The notes: generated by a model not told the origin, from the sequence alone. 32,497 nucleotides of DNA from Bacteroidales bacterium (GCA_024400495.1 JAKSMR010000029.1:1-32497), one strand, 5' to 3'; counted from the stretch's first letter, positions 15,463-24,337 are shown. Numbers and translations: made by a program.

Positions 15463-15494
15463 GCAGCCCCACGCAAGTCGGGGCTGCTTTGTTT
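15463..15494 (+). terminator. Rho-independent terminator after the M16 peptidase gene
   Basis: GCAGCCCC (15463-15470) pairs perfectly with GGGGCTGC (15480-15487) around a 9-base loop and is followed by TTTGTTT. It lies 57 bases after the stop codon. Confidence 0.85.
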
Positions 15495-15552
15495 AATTAG
15501 GAAGAACGGGCCCTAAAATAATAGAAAATATTTATTATTTATAAAAAATGTT

Positions 15553-15560
15553 TATCTTTG
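15553..15560 (+). promoter_or_regulatory. Probable -7 element for the 1090-residue surface protein gene
   Basis: TATCTTTG followed by CA is an exact TAnnTTTG match, 67 bases upstream of the ATG. The -33 region is AT-rich (TTTATTATTT) without an exact TTTG. Confidence 0.6.
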
Positions 15561-15627
15561 CACTAAGCGGTATAGTTGCCGAATAAACAGAAATATTGTT
15601 CTAACTAGCATATAAACAAACATATAT

Positions 15628-18600
15628 ATGACGCTTCATCTTGTGCGAAACAGCCTGCATCTGATAAAGAATCTGTTTCTTTTACCCGTATTCCTGCTCA
15701 TCTCCACCTATTCTCTCCACGCCCAGGAGGTCTCCACCCAAGGTACCGAGTTCTATACGGTATTTATGACAAACGGTTCGGGAGAGGGAGCCGATCATAA
15801 TGAGTTAAGTATTATCGTCTCGGCAAAAAGAGCGTGTACTGTTTCGATTCAAAATGCTAGAACCTCGTTATACTATTACCAGAATCAGGCTGTTCCTGCT
15901 AATGGAACCAGACAGTTTGTAGTATCGTTGGCCTCGTCCCAATTAACGAGTTTTGTCGGCGACCCAGAGGAAAAAGGCCTGAGAATAACATCGTCAGATA
16001 CAGTTTCTGTGTTTACCGCAAATTACGGGAAAGCCACCTTTGATGGAAGTGGTGTGCTTCCTGTTGGTGCATTGGGCTCTGAATACATGATACATACCGC
16101 CCCTGCTGCATTCAGTAGCACTCGTGCGATATTCGCCGTAACAGCAGTAGAGGAAGGAACAACGGTTGTGGATGTCTACCCATCGGCAGTTGTCAAGTCG
16201 AGAAATGGGCAATATTACGGTCCTGTAGGCTCGGTAAATCCTATCAATAGCACCCCGATCACAAACCATATGTTGACATTGTCTCTTCTGAAGGGCCAGT
16301 CGTTTCAGTTAGGATCGGAAACAATGAGTGCTGCGTATGGAGATCTGTCGGGAACAAGAGTCTCTTCTCGTGACGGCAAGAAGATAGCCGTTATAAACGG
16401 AACCCAAAGCACACAAATCCCAATAGGAGTCCCTGCGGCAGATCATATTTATGATCCGGCGTTTCCTCTTGATACCTGGGGAAAGAAGTTTATCCTTACG
16501 GGCACAATGGGCCGTTGCAAGGACATGGTGCGTATTACTGCTTCGGAGGACAACACGTCTGTCTATATGAACGGATCATTGCTGACTACATTGTCCATGG
16601 GACAGACCTACGAAGGGTACTATTTCTCCGACCGGGCGTACTACATCGAGTCAAGCAAGCCTGTTGCAGTATACTCCTATATCACAAGCGTGTTGTATGA
16701 AGACAATGATTGCTCGGTAGCCGACACCATAGGCGACCCCTCGATGGTATGGATCTCTCCAATTGAACAGAAGGTCTCTTCGTGTGTCTTCTCCACATTT
16801 ATGCCCACGCATACTCCAGACTATGATGAGCGCCTCCCGGAAGGTCATTATGTGAATGTCATCACCCCTACGGCCTCAGTATCCACGGCCCGTATGGACA
16901 ATCAGAGTATCGCTAGTTACTTCTCGGTCGTCCCAGGCAATACAGAATATTCTTATGCACAAATTCCCATTTCACATGGAATCCATTCTGTTTCAAGCCA
17001 GCAGGGGCTTGTTGCTCATGTTTACGGAACAGGATGGTGTGTCTCCTATGCCTACAACGTCGGTTCTACGGTCAAAGTCCTCAGCGGCAGTTTTGTGATG
17101 AATGGCGATACCGTGTCGGCTTCTTCTGTATCGCACTATTGTATAGGCGATGTGGTGCGTGTCGCCAGCGCTTTCGAGGGTGACTACGATAGCATCCAAT
17201 GGAGTGTCAACAATGGGGCGTTGCGCGTACATCAGCCTGCCGATACTGTGACTTTTGTCCCTACACGTGCTAATATAGGCAACAATACTGTCGGCATGAA
17301 GGTGTTCTATCACACCCAGACAAGTAGCGACCAGAAGATCTTTACGGCTACCCATACCTTCGTTGTTCACGACACCAGCCATACCTATCAGACTCGGTCT
17401 GCCTGTGAGAACTACTATTGGAATGGCCAGACCTTTACCCAGTCGGGAATCTATACACACCACACCCAGAGCGTTCCTTATGGCTGCGATAGTGTGGTGA
17501 CCCTAACCCTCACTATCAACCATCACAATACAGGAATTCTGGTTGATACCGCCTGCGACAGATACTCCTTCGGAGGAAGGACCTATACTTCAAGTACGGA
17601 TAATGCTACCACAACCCTCACCAATCATTGGGGTTGCGACAGCGTAGTGACGCTTCATCTCACCATCAAGAACAGCACATCTTCCACCGAAACCATTCGG
17701 GCTTGCAACTTTTTCGAGTGGCATGGGAACACCTATACCGCCTCAACCAATAGACCTACCTTTATCGAAACCAACAGCGTGGGTTGCGACAGCGTGGTGA
17801 CTTTGAACCTTACCATCCTTTACGATATATACGATACCGTGTTTGTCGAGAGTTGCGACTCTTACGAATGGCGTGGTGAGACTTATACCGCGTCAACTAC
17901 CGATCCCCGATACAGAATCCCTGTAGAGAACTGGTGCGATACAGTAAGGGTGCTTGGCCTTACCATCTATTATAGCACTCCCGGAACACATGTGGCTCAT
18001 GGCTGCACATCCTACGAGTGGCATGACTCCATCTATACCCAGTCGAACAATACCGACACCTATATGGAGCAGACGGTTCATGGATGCGATAGTCTTGTGA
18101 CTCTTGATCTCACTATCCATGGGTTGCCTATCATCAGACTGGAGAGCTGGCTCGATTGCCCCATCAACGCATATCACATCATTCCCGAGGTTGGGGAAGG
18201 AACCGACATCTTCTCGTGGACGGCTATGCCTACCGATAAGTCGCTCTCCGGACAGGAAGATTCAAGCCAAGTCACAGTCTCTCCGCAGGAGACGACCACG
18301 TATCAGCTCTATGCCCGCATGAGCCAATGGGGTTGCGAGAATAGCGACGAGGTGACTCTCGAAGCTGTGCCCAATCTCAACGCTAAGATAAAGCTGCTGC
18401 CTCAGCTGCCTACCATCCAGGAGCCCGAGGTGGAGGCTACCAACCATAGCACAGGTGAGATAGATTCTCATATGTGGCTACTGTGGGATGACTCTGAGCA
18501 TGGCGAGGAGGTGCTCTATTTCAATTATCCTATAGCCTACGACTCCGCCGAAGTCCGCCTGGTTGTCTATAACGACCGTACGGGCTGCACCGATACTGCT

Positions 18601-18900
18601 AGCGAGTATGCTAAACTCTTCAACGAGATTATATGGGCTGCCAACGTCTTCACTCCCGAGATGGAGTCAAACAACCGTTTCCGTATCATGGTGAAGAATG
18701 TTCAGGACTACGAGCTCTTCATCTACAACCGCCGTGGTCAGATGGTCTTCCACACCGAAGATATCTCTGAGGGCTGGGACGGATGCTACAAAGGTACATT
18801 ATGTGATCAGGACAGCTACGTCTATCACGTAATCTACACCACCAAAGCCACTCCCGAAAAGCGTCAGGATAAGAAGGGAACAGTCACACTTCTCCGCTAG
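15628..18900 (+). CDS. Large secreted protein: IgGFc-binding-like domain, five repeats, T9SS type B sorting domain
   Basis: A 1090-residue exported protein. A signal peptide (about 1-33, ending SLHAQ) is followed by a region resembling the IgGFc-binding N-terminal domain (about 35-480). This includes STQGTEFYTVFMTNG, GLRITSSDTVSVFTANYG and LPVGALGSEYMIHTAP. Residues about 588-830 hold five repeats of about 45-50 residues with the pattern C-x-x-Y/F-x-W-x(4)-Y-T, ending GCDSVVTLxLTI; the paired cysteines may form disulphides. The C-terminal about 85 residues (from WAANVFTPEMESNNRFRI to GTVTLLR) are a gliding-motility-associated, CHU_C-like type B sorting domain. The protein is predicted to cross the outer membrane through the T9SS and to remain at the surface or be released; an adhesin role is inference. 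Confidence 0.82.
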   Translation: MTLHLVRNSLHLIKNLFLLPVFLLISTYSLHAQEVSTQGTEFYTVFMTNGSGEGADHNELSIIVSAKRACTVSIQNARTSLYYYQNQAVPANGTRQFVVSLASSQLTSFVGDPEEKGLRITSSDTVSVFTANYGKATFDGSGVLPVGALGSEYMIHTAPAAFSSTRAIFAVTAVEEGTTVVDVYPSAVVKSRNGQYYGPVGSVNPINSTPITNHMLTLSLLKGQSFQLGSETMSAAYGDLSGTRVSSRDGKKIAVINGTQSTQIPIGVPAADHIYDPAFPLDTWGKKFILTGTMGRCKDMVRITASEDNTSVYMNGSLLTTLSMGQTYEGYYFSDRAYYIESSKPVAVYSYITSVLYEDNDCSVADTIGDPSMVWISPIEQKVSSCVFSTFMPTHTPDYDERLPEGHYVNVITPTASVSTARMDNQSIASYFSVVPGNTEYSYAQIPISHGIHSVSSQQGLVAHVYGTGWCVSYAYNVGSTVKVLSGSFVMNGDTVSASSVSHYCIGDVVRVASAFEGDYDSIQWSVNNGALRVHQPADTVTFVPTRANIGNNTVGMKVFYHTQTSSDQKIFTATHTFVVHDTSHTYQTRSACENYYWNGQTFTQSGIYTHHTQSVPYGCDSVVTLTLTINHHNTGILVDTACDRYSFGGRTYTSSTDNATTTLTNHWGCDSVVTLHLTIKNSTSSTETIRACNFFEWHGNTYTASTNRPTFIETNSVGCDSVVTLNLTILYDIYDTVFVESCDSYEWRGETYTASTTDPRYRIPVENWCDTVRVLGLTIYYSTPGTHVAHGCTSYEWHDSIYTQSNNTDTYMEQTVHGCDSLVTLDLTIHGLPIIRLESWLDCPINAYHIIPEVGEGTDIFSWTAMPTDKSLSGQEDSSQVTVSPQETTTYQLYARMSQWGCENSDEVTLEAVPNLNAKIKLLPQLPTIQEPEVEATNHSTGEIDSHMWLLWDDSEHGEEVLYFNYPIAYDSAEVRLVVYNDRTGCTDTASEYAKLFNEIIWAANVFTPEMESNNRFRIMVKNVQDYELFIYNRRGQMVFHTEDISEGWDGCYKGTLCDQDSYVYHVIYTTKATPEKRQDKKGTVTLLR

Positions 18901-18924
18901 CCTTCTCGGATTATCGATCTTTAT

Positions 18925-18960
18925 GGCGGGCGCCCTCTTTTGAAGGCGTCCGCCTTTTTC
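18925..18960 (+). terminator. Rho-independent terminator after the surface protein gene
   Basis: GGCGGGCGCC (18925-18934) pairs with GGCGTCCGCC (18945-18954), with one G-T pair, and is followed by TTTTTC. It lies 24 bases after the stop codon. Confidence 0.9.
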
Positions 18961-19252
18961 TTCGTCTGCTATTCTTGAAAAGGACGATGAAAGGTTGTCA
19001 AGAGGCTCAGCAAGACTAGGACCTTGTAGAGAAGTAACTCCCTTTCCTTAATCTTAAAGTCTTAAAGATAAAAAAAGGATATGCACCATCTCCCTACTTT
19101 ACCTTATTATATATACTATAACTAACTAATATATAGATATATATAATATAAAATATGATAAAGAAGAAAGTAGGGGGGTATCTAAAAAAATAACTTTAAG
19201 ACTTTAAGATTAAGATTTTTCTGGATCAATATTTCTAAAGGCATGTAATACA

Positions 19253-19441
19253 ACGAAATACGATATCGCTAAAAGGCAAGCTCCTAAGATGCCGGAGCTC
19301 GGAAGGGAACAGAATGCCTTAAATTACCCCTCTCACTGGCCTCAAAAGGCATAAATCAGACCCTCGTGCCTTTGTTTCTCCCATTTCGGAGAATATATGA
19401 ACGAAATAGAATCTTTGTGTTTCGATCAAAAATCGGAGGAA
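19253..19441 (+). pseudogene. Remnant of the element-associated gene, N-terminus only (copy 2)
   Basis: The frame at 19253 reads TKYDIAKRQAPKMPELGREQ, with ACG in place of the start ATG. After a frame change it continues INQTLVPLFLPFR, matching MNQPLVPMLFPIL of the copy at 32009. Similarity runs on to CGATCAAAAATCGGAGGAAC, the counterpart of CGACCAAAGTCGGAAGGAAC in copy 3. Start loss, a stop codon and a frameshift show that it is inactive. Confidence 0.55.
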
Positions 19442-19464
19442 CTTACTGCCAGCAAGTATATAGT
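19442..19464 (-). repeat. Copy C of the dispersed 23-base motif
   Basis: On the minus strand this reads ACTATATA followed by CTTGCTGGCAGTAAG and differs from the motif at 4939-4961 at one position. It stands in opposite orientation relative to the gene remnant, as a terminal inverted repeat would. Confidence 0.6.
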
Positions 19465-19533
19465 CTCCTATATATAAGCCATCATGCAGGGAGGACGGTA
19501 GGGCTTCGTTGTAGGCTAGGGATGGAACCGAGG

Positions 19534-19989
19534 TTATTGGTTCAGCTCTTCCCACGGAGGGAGTGTCCGTATCTGGAGCAGACATTTCTTCTCGTTATCC
19601 ACTTTGCAGATGATATGCTGCAGTCCGTTGGTGATGTATAGATAAGGCACCTGATGCACCATGTTGTAGCGGCATATCTGGTCAATTACCTTTTGGGTCA
19701 ACGGCACCTCGGGTTTCTTGCATTCCACTATCATGCGTGGCTTTATTTCGCTGTTGTAGACTACGATGTCGCAGCGTTTCGTCAGCCCGTTCAGAGTCAG
19801 CGAGCCCTCTACCTGCATCAGCTCTAGCGGATAGCCTGTGCCGTGTAGGGCATGGATGATATGCTGGCGCACCCATTCTTCGGGGGTGAGGGCAACGTGG
19901 CGTTTGCGGACGATGTCGAACACCTGTGTCGTTCCGTTCTCTTCCCTGATGGCGAGTTCGCAAGGCGGTAGGTTGAGGGGCTGCATCAT
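19534..19989 (-). CDS. HsdR N-terminal-like (PD-(D/E)xK) nuclease-domain protein
   Basis: A 151-residue protein that matches the stand-alone 'type I restriction enzyme R protein N-terminal domain' family common in Bacteroidota. Key features are TPEEWVRQHIIHAL (an N-terminal helix), GLTKRCDIVVYN with the catalytic Asp, and MIVECKKPEVPL with the Glu and Lys of the ECK motif. Then follow QICRYNMVHQVPYLYITNG. All residues expected for a PD-(D/E)xK nuclease core are present, but no methylase, specificity or helicase subunit is nearby. It is therefore not a restriction system by itself; the biological role is unknown. A second Met follows the first, so the start may be one codon later. Confidence 0.85.
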   Translation of the reverse strand: MMQPLNLPPCELAIREENGTTQVFDIVRKRHVALTPEEWVRQHIIHALHGTGYPLELMQVEGSLTLNGLTKRCDIVVYNSEIKPRMIVECKKPEVPLTQKVIDQICRYNMVHQVPYLYITNGLQHIICKVDNEKKCLLQIRTLPPWEELNQ

Positions 19990-20020
19990 GATGGCTGGGT
20001 TTCGTATTTCCGTAGGAGAG

Positions 20021-20051
20021 AAAAAGGGGGGGCTCCTTGTTAGAAGGAGTC
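20021..20051 (-). terminator. Terminator-like hairpin overlapping the TonB receptor stop codon
   Basis: On the minus strand GACTCCTT (20051-20044) pairs with AAGGAGCC (20038-20031), and the loop contains part of the TAA stop. It is followed by CCCCC and then TTTTT. The C-run between stem and T-tract makes it somewhat atypical. Confidence 0.55.
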
Positions 20052-22577
20052 TCCGCCTCCCTCCTCTTCCATATCCATCTTAGGTTTCTGCTGGAGACCT
20101 TTGTTGATCTTCCACGAGAAGCCTACGGTGACGGTAGGGGAGAGTCGTTTGGAACGGAAGGTGCGGTAGAGCTGTTCGTTGTCGGTGATGTGGCCGAATC
20201 CACCGGTGCAGAGGAAGTCCTCGACACGGAGGCTCAGCGTGGCACGTTTGGCGAAGAGGTCTTTCTTCACCGCCAGGTCGGCCCAATAGGAAGCCATCAT
20301 GTCGGTCTGGAGGTCCATGAAAGGAGCTCGGTATTGTCCGCTGAGCTGGATGGTCCATTCTTTGGGTAGGGTCATATAGGAACTGAGTTTGCCGCTGCAA
20401 CGGAAGGCGCTGCGGTCGGTGTTGTCGAGCAGTTCGGTGCCCTGGATGTAGCTTTCGTAGAGGTTGATGCTGGCGTTCACTTTCCACCATTTGGCGATCT
20501 GTTGGTCAACGATAATCTCCAATCCGGCGTTGATGCCTTTGTTGAGGTTCTGCGAGGTGGAGGCCCAGTAGCCGTCATATTCGGCGTTGTAGGTCATCCA
20601 AGGGGAATAGAAGGCTGCCGAGGTGGCGTCCCAGACGAATCCGAAGCGGGTCATCATGTTGTTTGTCTGGCGGAAGTAGAGCGAGGAGAAGATGTTGGTC
20701 TTCTTGAAACCGAGGTTGTACGACAGTTCGAAGGCGTTGGTGAACTCGGGGTCGAGTCCGGGGTTGCCGAAAGAGAGCTGCTGTCCTTCGCGAACTTCCA
20801 TATAGGGTCTGAGGTCCCACATATGCGGACGGTTGACGCGGCGGCTATAGCTCAGCTGGAAGCTCTGGTCCTGGTTGATCTGGTAGGAGAGGTGCAATGT
20901 CGGGTAGAGCTGCCAGTAGGGTTTGCTCACGGCTTGGGCTTCGGGGTGGAAGCGATCCTCGCCACCCACGTAGGAGTATTCGCCGCGCAGACCTGCCTGT
21001 GCCGACAGCTTTTCGCTCAGCTGGGCGGCAAAGGTGCCGTAGATGGCGTGGATGTGCTGGCTGTAGACGTAGTTTGTTGTCAAGAGGCTGTCGAGCTCTT
21101 TGTTGCGGGTATGGAGGGCGTCATAGGTGGTCATGTAGTAGTCGTAGTTCTGGTCCATGAAGGTCATGCGGCCTTCGTAGCCGGTCTCGAAGCGCATCTT
21201 GTCGTTGATGGGATGGGTGTAGTTGAGCTGGAGGTTGATGGTGTTGTGGTAGTTGTTGGTGCTGGTTTCGCGAAGATAGTATTTCAGGTAGTTGATGGAG
21301 TCGTTGAAGTAGTCCTGCTGCTGCCATCCTGTTCCGATGCCGCGACGGCGTGAGAAGCTGCCGTCGAAGGTGAGCAGACGGTCCTTCTCGTCAAACTTCT
21401 TGGTGTAGTTCAGCGAGAAGAGGTTGTTGCTGTTGAAGAAGTCGTTGGTGTCGTTCTGTATGTAGTCGAGCAGTCTGTTGTGGAGGATGTCGTGTCCGTC
21501 AACGATGCTGCTGCGGTTGCGGTTGCCGCCGCGCAGCTGGTAGGAGAGGTTGATGGTGTTCTTGCTGTTGATGCGGTATTCTACGCCGGCTTTGATGCTA
21601 CCCATGGTGTGGGCGTGGAGTCCGCTGGCGAAAAGGCTGTCGATGCTGTTGGCGATGTTGTTCCTTCTGCGTTCGAAGTAGGAGGTGCTGGTGTTGCCGC
21701 GAGCGCGACGGCCTGCGTCGGCCGAGAAGGTGAAGGTGAATTTCTCGGTGCCGTAGTTGAGGTTGATGGAGCCCATGGCGGTGGGAATCACCTGGGGCAT
21801 ATTGTCGGGGATGCCGAACCACAGGGGTGTGCCGGCGTTGAGGTTGACGATGCCGTTCCATCCGAGAGCGCCGACGGAGTTCTCTTTGAGCTTGAGGTTG
21901 ATGATGCCGCTCATGCCTTCGGGGTCGTACTTGGCTGAGGGGTTGGTGATGACTTCCACGTTCTCCACCGTGGTGGCGGGAATCTGCTCGAGGAGTGTGC
22001 TGAGGTCGCTGCCCATCAGCTCGTAGGGACGGCCGTTGATGAGCACCTTCACGTTGGAGGAGCCGCGGAGCGTCACGTTTCCGTCGTTGTCGAGCGCTAC
22101 AGAGGGCACGTTCTCCAGCACGTCGGTAGCGGTACCGCCGCCGGCAACGATGTTTTTGTCGACGTTGATCACGCGTTTGTCGAGCTGGTATTCAACCATG
22201 GTGCGCTCGGCCGAGATCTGCACGGCTTCTAAGGTGGCTGCGCTGGGAGCGATGCGTATCTTGCCCAGGTTGATGGCGTTCTGCGACTGGGAGAGCGTCA
22301 CCTGCTGGGGGAGGAAGTAGGTCTCGTAGCCCATATAGGAGATCTTTACGAGATAGGTTCCGAAAGCCACCTTGTCGAGAGCGAAAGCTCCGTTGTCGCC
22401 TGTCACGGCGCCGTTCACCAGCGAGGTGTCGCTTACCTTGTGGAGGGAGACTTGCGCGTAGGAAAGGGGCTCGCCCGACTGTTTGTCGAGAACTTTTCCC
22501 GAAATCCTGCCTTGTGCCATTAAGGAGAGTGTACTGATCAGCATCACGGCCATCACGGCCATCTTCTTCAATTTCAT
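20040..22577 (-). CDS. TonB-dependent receptor, CarboxypepD_reg-like/outer-membrane beta-barrel family
   Basis: An 845-residue outer-membrane protein. A signal peptide (1-21, ending LSLMAQ) is followed by a CarboxypepD_reg-like domain (about 22-105, GRISGKVLDKQSGEPLSYAQVSL to VKISYMGYETYFL). A plug region comes next (about 110-230), with NVPSVALDNDGNVTLRGSSNVKVLINGRPYELMG and TVENVEVITNPSAKYDPEGMSGIINLKLK. The rest is an OMP_b-brl_3-type barrel rich in aromatic beta-strands. No SusD-like partner or TonB box is obvious, so it is not a typical glycan-uptake pair. Members of this family often have unknown ligands (metals, peptides or export functions). It is a single gene; the acidic tail MEEEGGGDSF ends without the typical C-terminal aromatic residue pattern except the last Phe. 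Confidence 0.88.
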   Translation of the reverse strand: MKLKKMAVMAVMLISTLSLMAQGRISGKVLDKQSGEPLSYAQVSLHKVSDTSLVNGAVTGDNGAFALDKVAFGTYLVKISYMGYETYFLPQQVTLSQSQNAINLGKIRIAPSAATLEAVQISAERTMVEYQLDKRVINVDKNIVAGGGTATDVLENVPSVALDNDGNVTLRGSSNVKVLINGRPYELMGSDLSTLLEQIPATTVENVEVITNPSAKYDPEGMSGIINLKLKENSVGALGWNGIVNLNAGTPLWFGIPDNMPQVIPTAMGSINLNYGTEKFTFTFSADAGRRARGNTSTSYFERRRNNIANSIDSLFASGLHAHTMGSIKAGVEYRINSKNTINLSYQLRGGNRNRSSIVDGHDILHNRLLDYIQNDTNDFFNSNNLFSLNYTKKFDEKDRLLTFDGSFSRRRGIGTGWQQQDYFNDSINYLKYYLRETSTNNYHNTINLQLNYTHPINDKMRFETGYEGRMTFMDQNYDYYMTTYDALHTRNKELDSLLTTNYVYSQHIHAIYGTFAAQLSEKLSAQAGLRGEYSYVGGEDRFHPEAQAVSKPYWQLYPTLHLSYQINQDQSFQLSYSRRVNRPHMWDLRPYMEVREGQQLSFGNPGLDPEFTNAFELSYNLGFKKTNIFSSLYFRQTNNMMTRFGFVWDATSAAFYSPWMTYNAEYDGYWASTSQNLNKGINAGLEIIVDQQIAKWWKVNASINLYESYIQGTELLDNTDRSAFRCSGKLSSYMTLPKEWTIQLSGQYRAPFMDLQTDMMASYWADLAVKKDLFAKRATLSLRVEDFLCTGGFGHITDNEQLYRTFRSKRLSPTVTVGFSWKINKGLQQKPKMDMEEEGGGDSF

Positions 22578-22703
22578 TAGTCTTATCTTGGTTCGTTTGT
22601 GTAGTAAATAAATATTAGTACTACAATAGCCTATTTTCTTTCGTTTTGGCGAAAAAAAATAAATTTCAGTCTCGGAGGAGGCTGTGTGGTATGGGGGAAT
22701 GGG

Positions 22704-23051
22704 TTATTCCGTTTTGGGTTTGCGCACGTAGTGGGGCATGTCGAAGGGGATCTCGATGGAGAATTCCACCTGGCCCATATGCTCGCCGTTCTCGTACCAG
22801 GGGGTCTGGTAGATGAGTTTCTTCACGCCGTTTTTCTCGATGGTGTAGGCGTTGATGGTGGGTTTCTCGAGCTGGCCTTTGAATTTGGTGCGTGCGGGTT
22901 CGGGGTGGCAGTCGAGGAGGTTCTTCCCGATGAGGGACTTGTCTTCGGTCTTGCAGTTCACCTTGACCGATTTCCAGTTGAGGTCGAGGCAAGTTCCTTC
23001 GCGGTCGCATACGGTGATGGCGATGGGGAGTTCTTCGAAGTATTTTTCCAT
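22704..23051 (-). CDS. Small single-domain PAS sensor-like protein
   Basis: A 115-residue protein consisting of one PAS fold: MEKYFEELPIAITVCDREGTCLDLN, then the conserved LIGKNLLDCHPEPARTKFKGQL and NAYTIEKNGVKKLIYQTPWYENGEHMG. The HPEPARxK segment is characteristic of stand-alone PAS proteins seen in Bacteroidota and Clostridia. It has no kinase, cyclase or DNA-binding domain, so any partner acts in trans. I placed the start at the Met at 23051; an upstream extension of the frame to 23282 runs through the 11-base array and shows no protein-like features. Cys-15 and Cys-32 are available for cofactor or redox binding, but nothing proves this. Confidence 0.8.
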   Translation of the reverse strand: MEKYFEELPIAITVCDREGTCLDLNWKSVKVNCKTEDKSLIGKNLLDCHPEPARTKFKGQLEKPTINAYTIEKNGVKKLIYQTPWYENGEHMGQVEFSIEIPFDMPHYVRKPKTE

Positions 23052-23105
23052 GTGTGTTTTGTGTGGGTTGGTGAGGGCAGAAAGAGTTTTTTGCCATACT
23101 CTTGC

Positions 23106-23171
23106 GTCGTGCCAGCATATGGGTAGCGCCTCATTAGCGTATGGGTAGCGTCTCATTAGCGCCTCATTAGC
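23106..23171 (+). repeat. 11-base-period array, six units, upstream of the PAS gene
   Basis: Six consecutive 11-base units, GTCGTGCCAGC, ATATGGGTAGC, GCCTCATTAGC, GTATGGGTAGC, GTCTCATTAGC and GCCTCATTAGC, all ending AGC. A partial seventh (GTCTCGAATTT) follows. It lies 54 bases upstream of the PAS-protein start. The 3' half matches the TAGC end of the units at 5291; the 5' half is more diverged. Confidence 0.75.
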
Positions 23172-23280
23172 GTCTCGAATTTGAGATGGTGGTGCGAGGC
23201 AACCTGGGGGCAACGCTCTCTTGTTTGCCTGACGGGTGTTGATGTGTGAGAAAAGGCCTGTTGGCCGTGGTATAATAATC

Positions 23281-23312
23281 ACGAATTGGCTCCCGTTAAG
23301 GCGCCAATTCGT
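23281..23312 (-). terminator. Hairpin downstream of ptb, possible terminator
   Basis: ACGAATTGGC (23281-23290) and GCCAATTCGT (23303-23312) form a perfect 10-bp inverted repeat with a 12-base loop, 38 bases after the ptb stop on the minus strand. It is followed on that strand by GATTATTATAC rather than a clean T-tract. A terminator or 3' stabilising structure are both possible. Confidence 0.5.
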
Positions 23313-23349
23313 GGATTATAGGTTTGTTCGTAGCTTTTCTTCTACGTGA

Positions 23350-24258
23350 TTATTTGCACTGGAGGGCAGCAAGAGCGATGCTGTTGAGCTTGGTCTTCAT
23401 GCTGTCGGCACGGCTGGTGAGGATGCAAGGTACGCGGGCACCTACAACCATGCAAGCCTGTTCTGCGCCAGCGAACTTGGTGCAGGCTTTGTAGAATACG
23501 TTACCGGATTCGATGTTGGGGAAGAGGAGGCAGTCAGCGTCGCCAGCCACTTCGCCGGTGAGTTTCTTGGTGGTGGCACTCTCTTTGTCGATAGCGACGT
23601 CGAGAGCGAGAGGACCGTCAACGATAGCGCCTTTGATCTGGCCGCGTTCGTTCATCTTGGCGATGATGGCAGCTTCAACACAAGCGGGCATGCCTACGCT
23701 GACCTGCTCGGTAGCGGCGATGAGGGCAACCTTGGGTTTCTCGATCTGGAGGCTCTTGGCGGTCTTCACGAGGTAGTTGAGGATGCCTTGCTTCTGCTTC
23801 ATGTCGGGAGCGGGGATAATAGCCATATCGCTGCAGACGAGGAGCTTGTGGTAAGCGGGGATCTGGAACACGCCCATGTGGGTGAGCATATCGTTCTTGG
23901 TGCCGGGCATCAGACCGGAGGTCTTGTTGAGGATGGCACGCATATATTTGTCGGTGCTGAGGAGGCCCTTCATGAGGAGGTCGCCCTTGCCTTCGTTGAT
24001 GAGCTGTACAGCTACAACGCCAGCCTTGGTTTCGTCAGCTTCCTGAACGAGTTCGAACTTGTTCACGTCGATGTTCTCTTCTGCGCAAACCTTCTTGATG
24101 GTCTCGATGTCGCCAACGAGGGTAGCGTCAACGATACCGCGATCTACAGCTTCGCTAACAGCGCCGATGGTGTGAGAATCGTTAGCATAAGCAGCCACTA
24201 AACGTTTTTTGCCCTTGGTCTTTACGAGTTCCAGGAGATCGTCTAAGTTTGTAATCAT
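23350..24258 (-). CDS. ptb: Phosphate butyryltransferase-type phosphate acyltransferase
   Basis: Converts an acyl-CoA (butyryl-CoA in the name-giving enzyme) and phosphate to acyl phosphate and CoA, the step before butyrate kinase. The 302-residue length fits Ptb rather than the longer Pta. Features: RLVAAYANDSHTIGAVSEAVDRGIVDATLVGD at the N-terminus, KGDLLMKGLLSTDKYMRAILNK, HMGVFQIPAYHKLLVCSDMAIIPAPDM and GAIVDGPLALDVAIDKESA. Also FPNIESGNVFYKACTKFAGAEQACMVVGARVPCILTSRADS, the PTA_PTB C-terminal signature. No butyrate kinase gene is adjacent in this window. It diverges from kamB with overlapping promoters, which suggests that both are controlled together. Confidence 0.92.
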   Translation of the reverse strand: MITNLDDLLELVKTKGKKRLVAAYANDSHTIGAVSEAVDRGIVDATLVGDIETIKKVCAEENIDVNKFELVQEADETKAGVVAVQLINEGKGDLLMKGLLSTDKYMRAILNKTSGLMPGTKNDMLTHMGVFQIPAYHKLLVCSDMAIIPAPDMKQKQGILNYLVKTAKSLQIEKPKVALIAATEQVSVGMPACVEAAIIAKMNERGQIKGAIVDGPLALDVAIDKESATTKKLTGEVAGDADCLLFPNIESGNVFYKACTKFAGAEQACMVVGARVPCILTSRADSMKTKLNSIALAALQCK

Positions 24259-24305
24259 ATAATTTATAATTATTTATTGTTTATTATCCTTTTTGTTGGA
24301 GATTG

Positions 24306-24337
24306 CAAATATACGAAAGTTTTTTCAGTTAGACAAA
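24306..24337 (-). promoter_or_regulatory. Consensus promoter of ptb
   Basis: On the minus strand TTTG (24337-24334), a 20-base spacer and TATATTTG (24313-24306) match the Bacteroidota consensus exactly, 48 bases upstream of the ptb start. It overlaps the region of the opposing kamB promoter. Confidence 0.75.

Larger units (their letters stand above)
19030..19464 (+). repeat. Dispersed element, copy 2: nested inverted repeats plus gene remnant
   Basis: The copy shares CCTTGTAGAGAAGTAA with copy 3 at its left side. The outer arms AATCTTAAAGTCTTAAAG (19050-19067) and CTTTAAGACTTTAAGATT (19194-19211) are a perfect 18-bp inverted repeat. Inside, CCCTACTTT pairs with AAAGTAGGG and TATTATATAT with ATATATAATA around TAACTAACTAA. 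Then come TTTCTAAAGGCATGTAATA and the gene remnant. The right edge is the 23-base motif in minus orientation (19442-19464). Together with the terminator before it, this fills most of the 633-base gap 18901-19533. Confidence 0.65.

Noticed and set aside
23052-23282. N-terminal extension of the PAS protein by 77 codons
   Set aside because: The extension is encoded by the 11-base array and intergenic DNA. The PAS fold starts cleanly at the Met at 23051.
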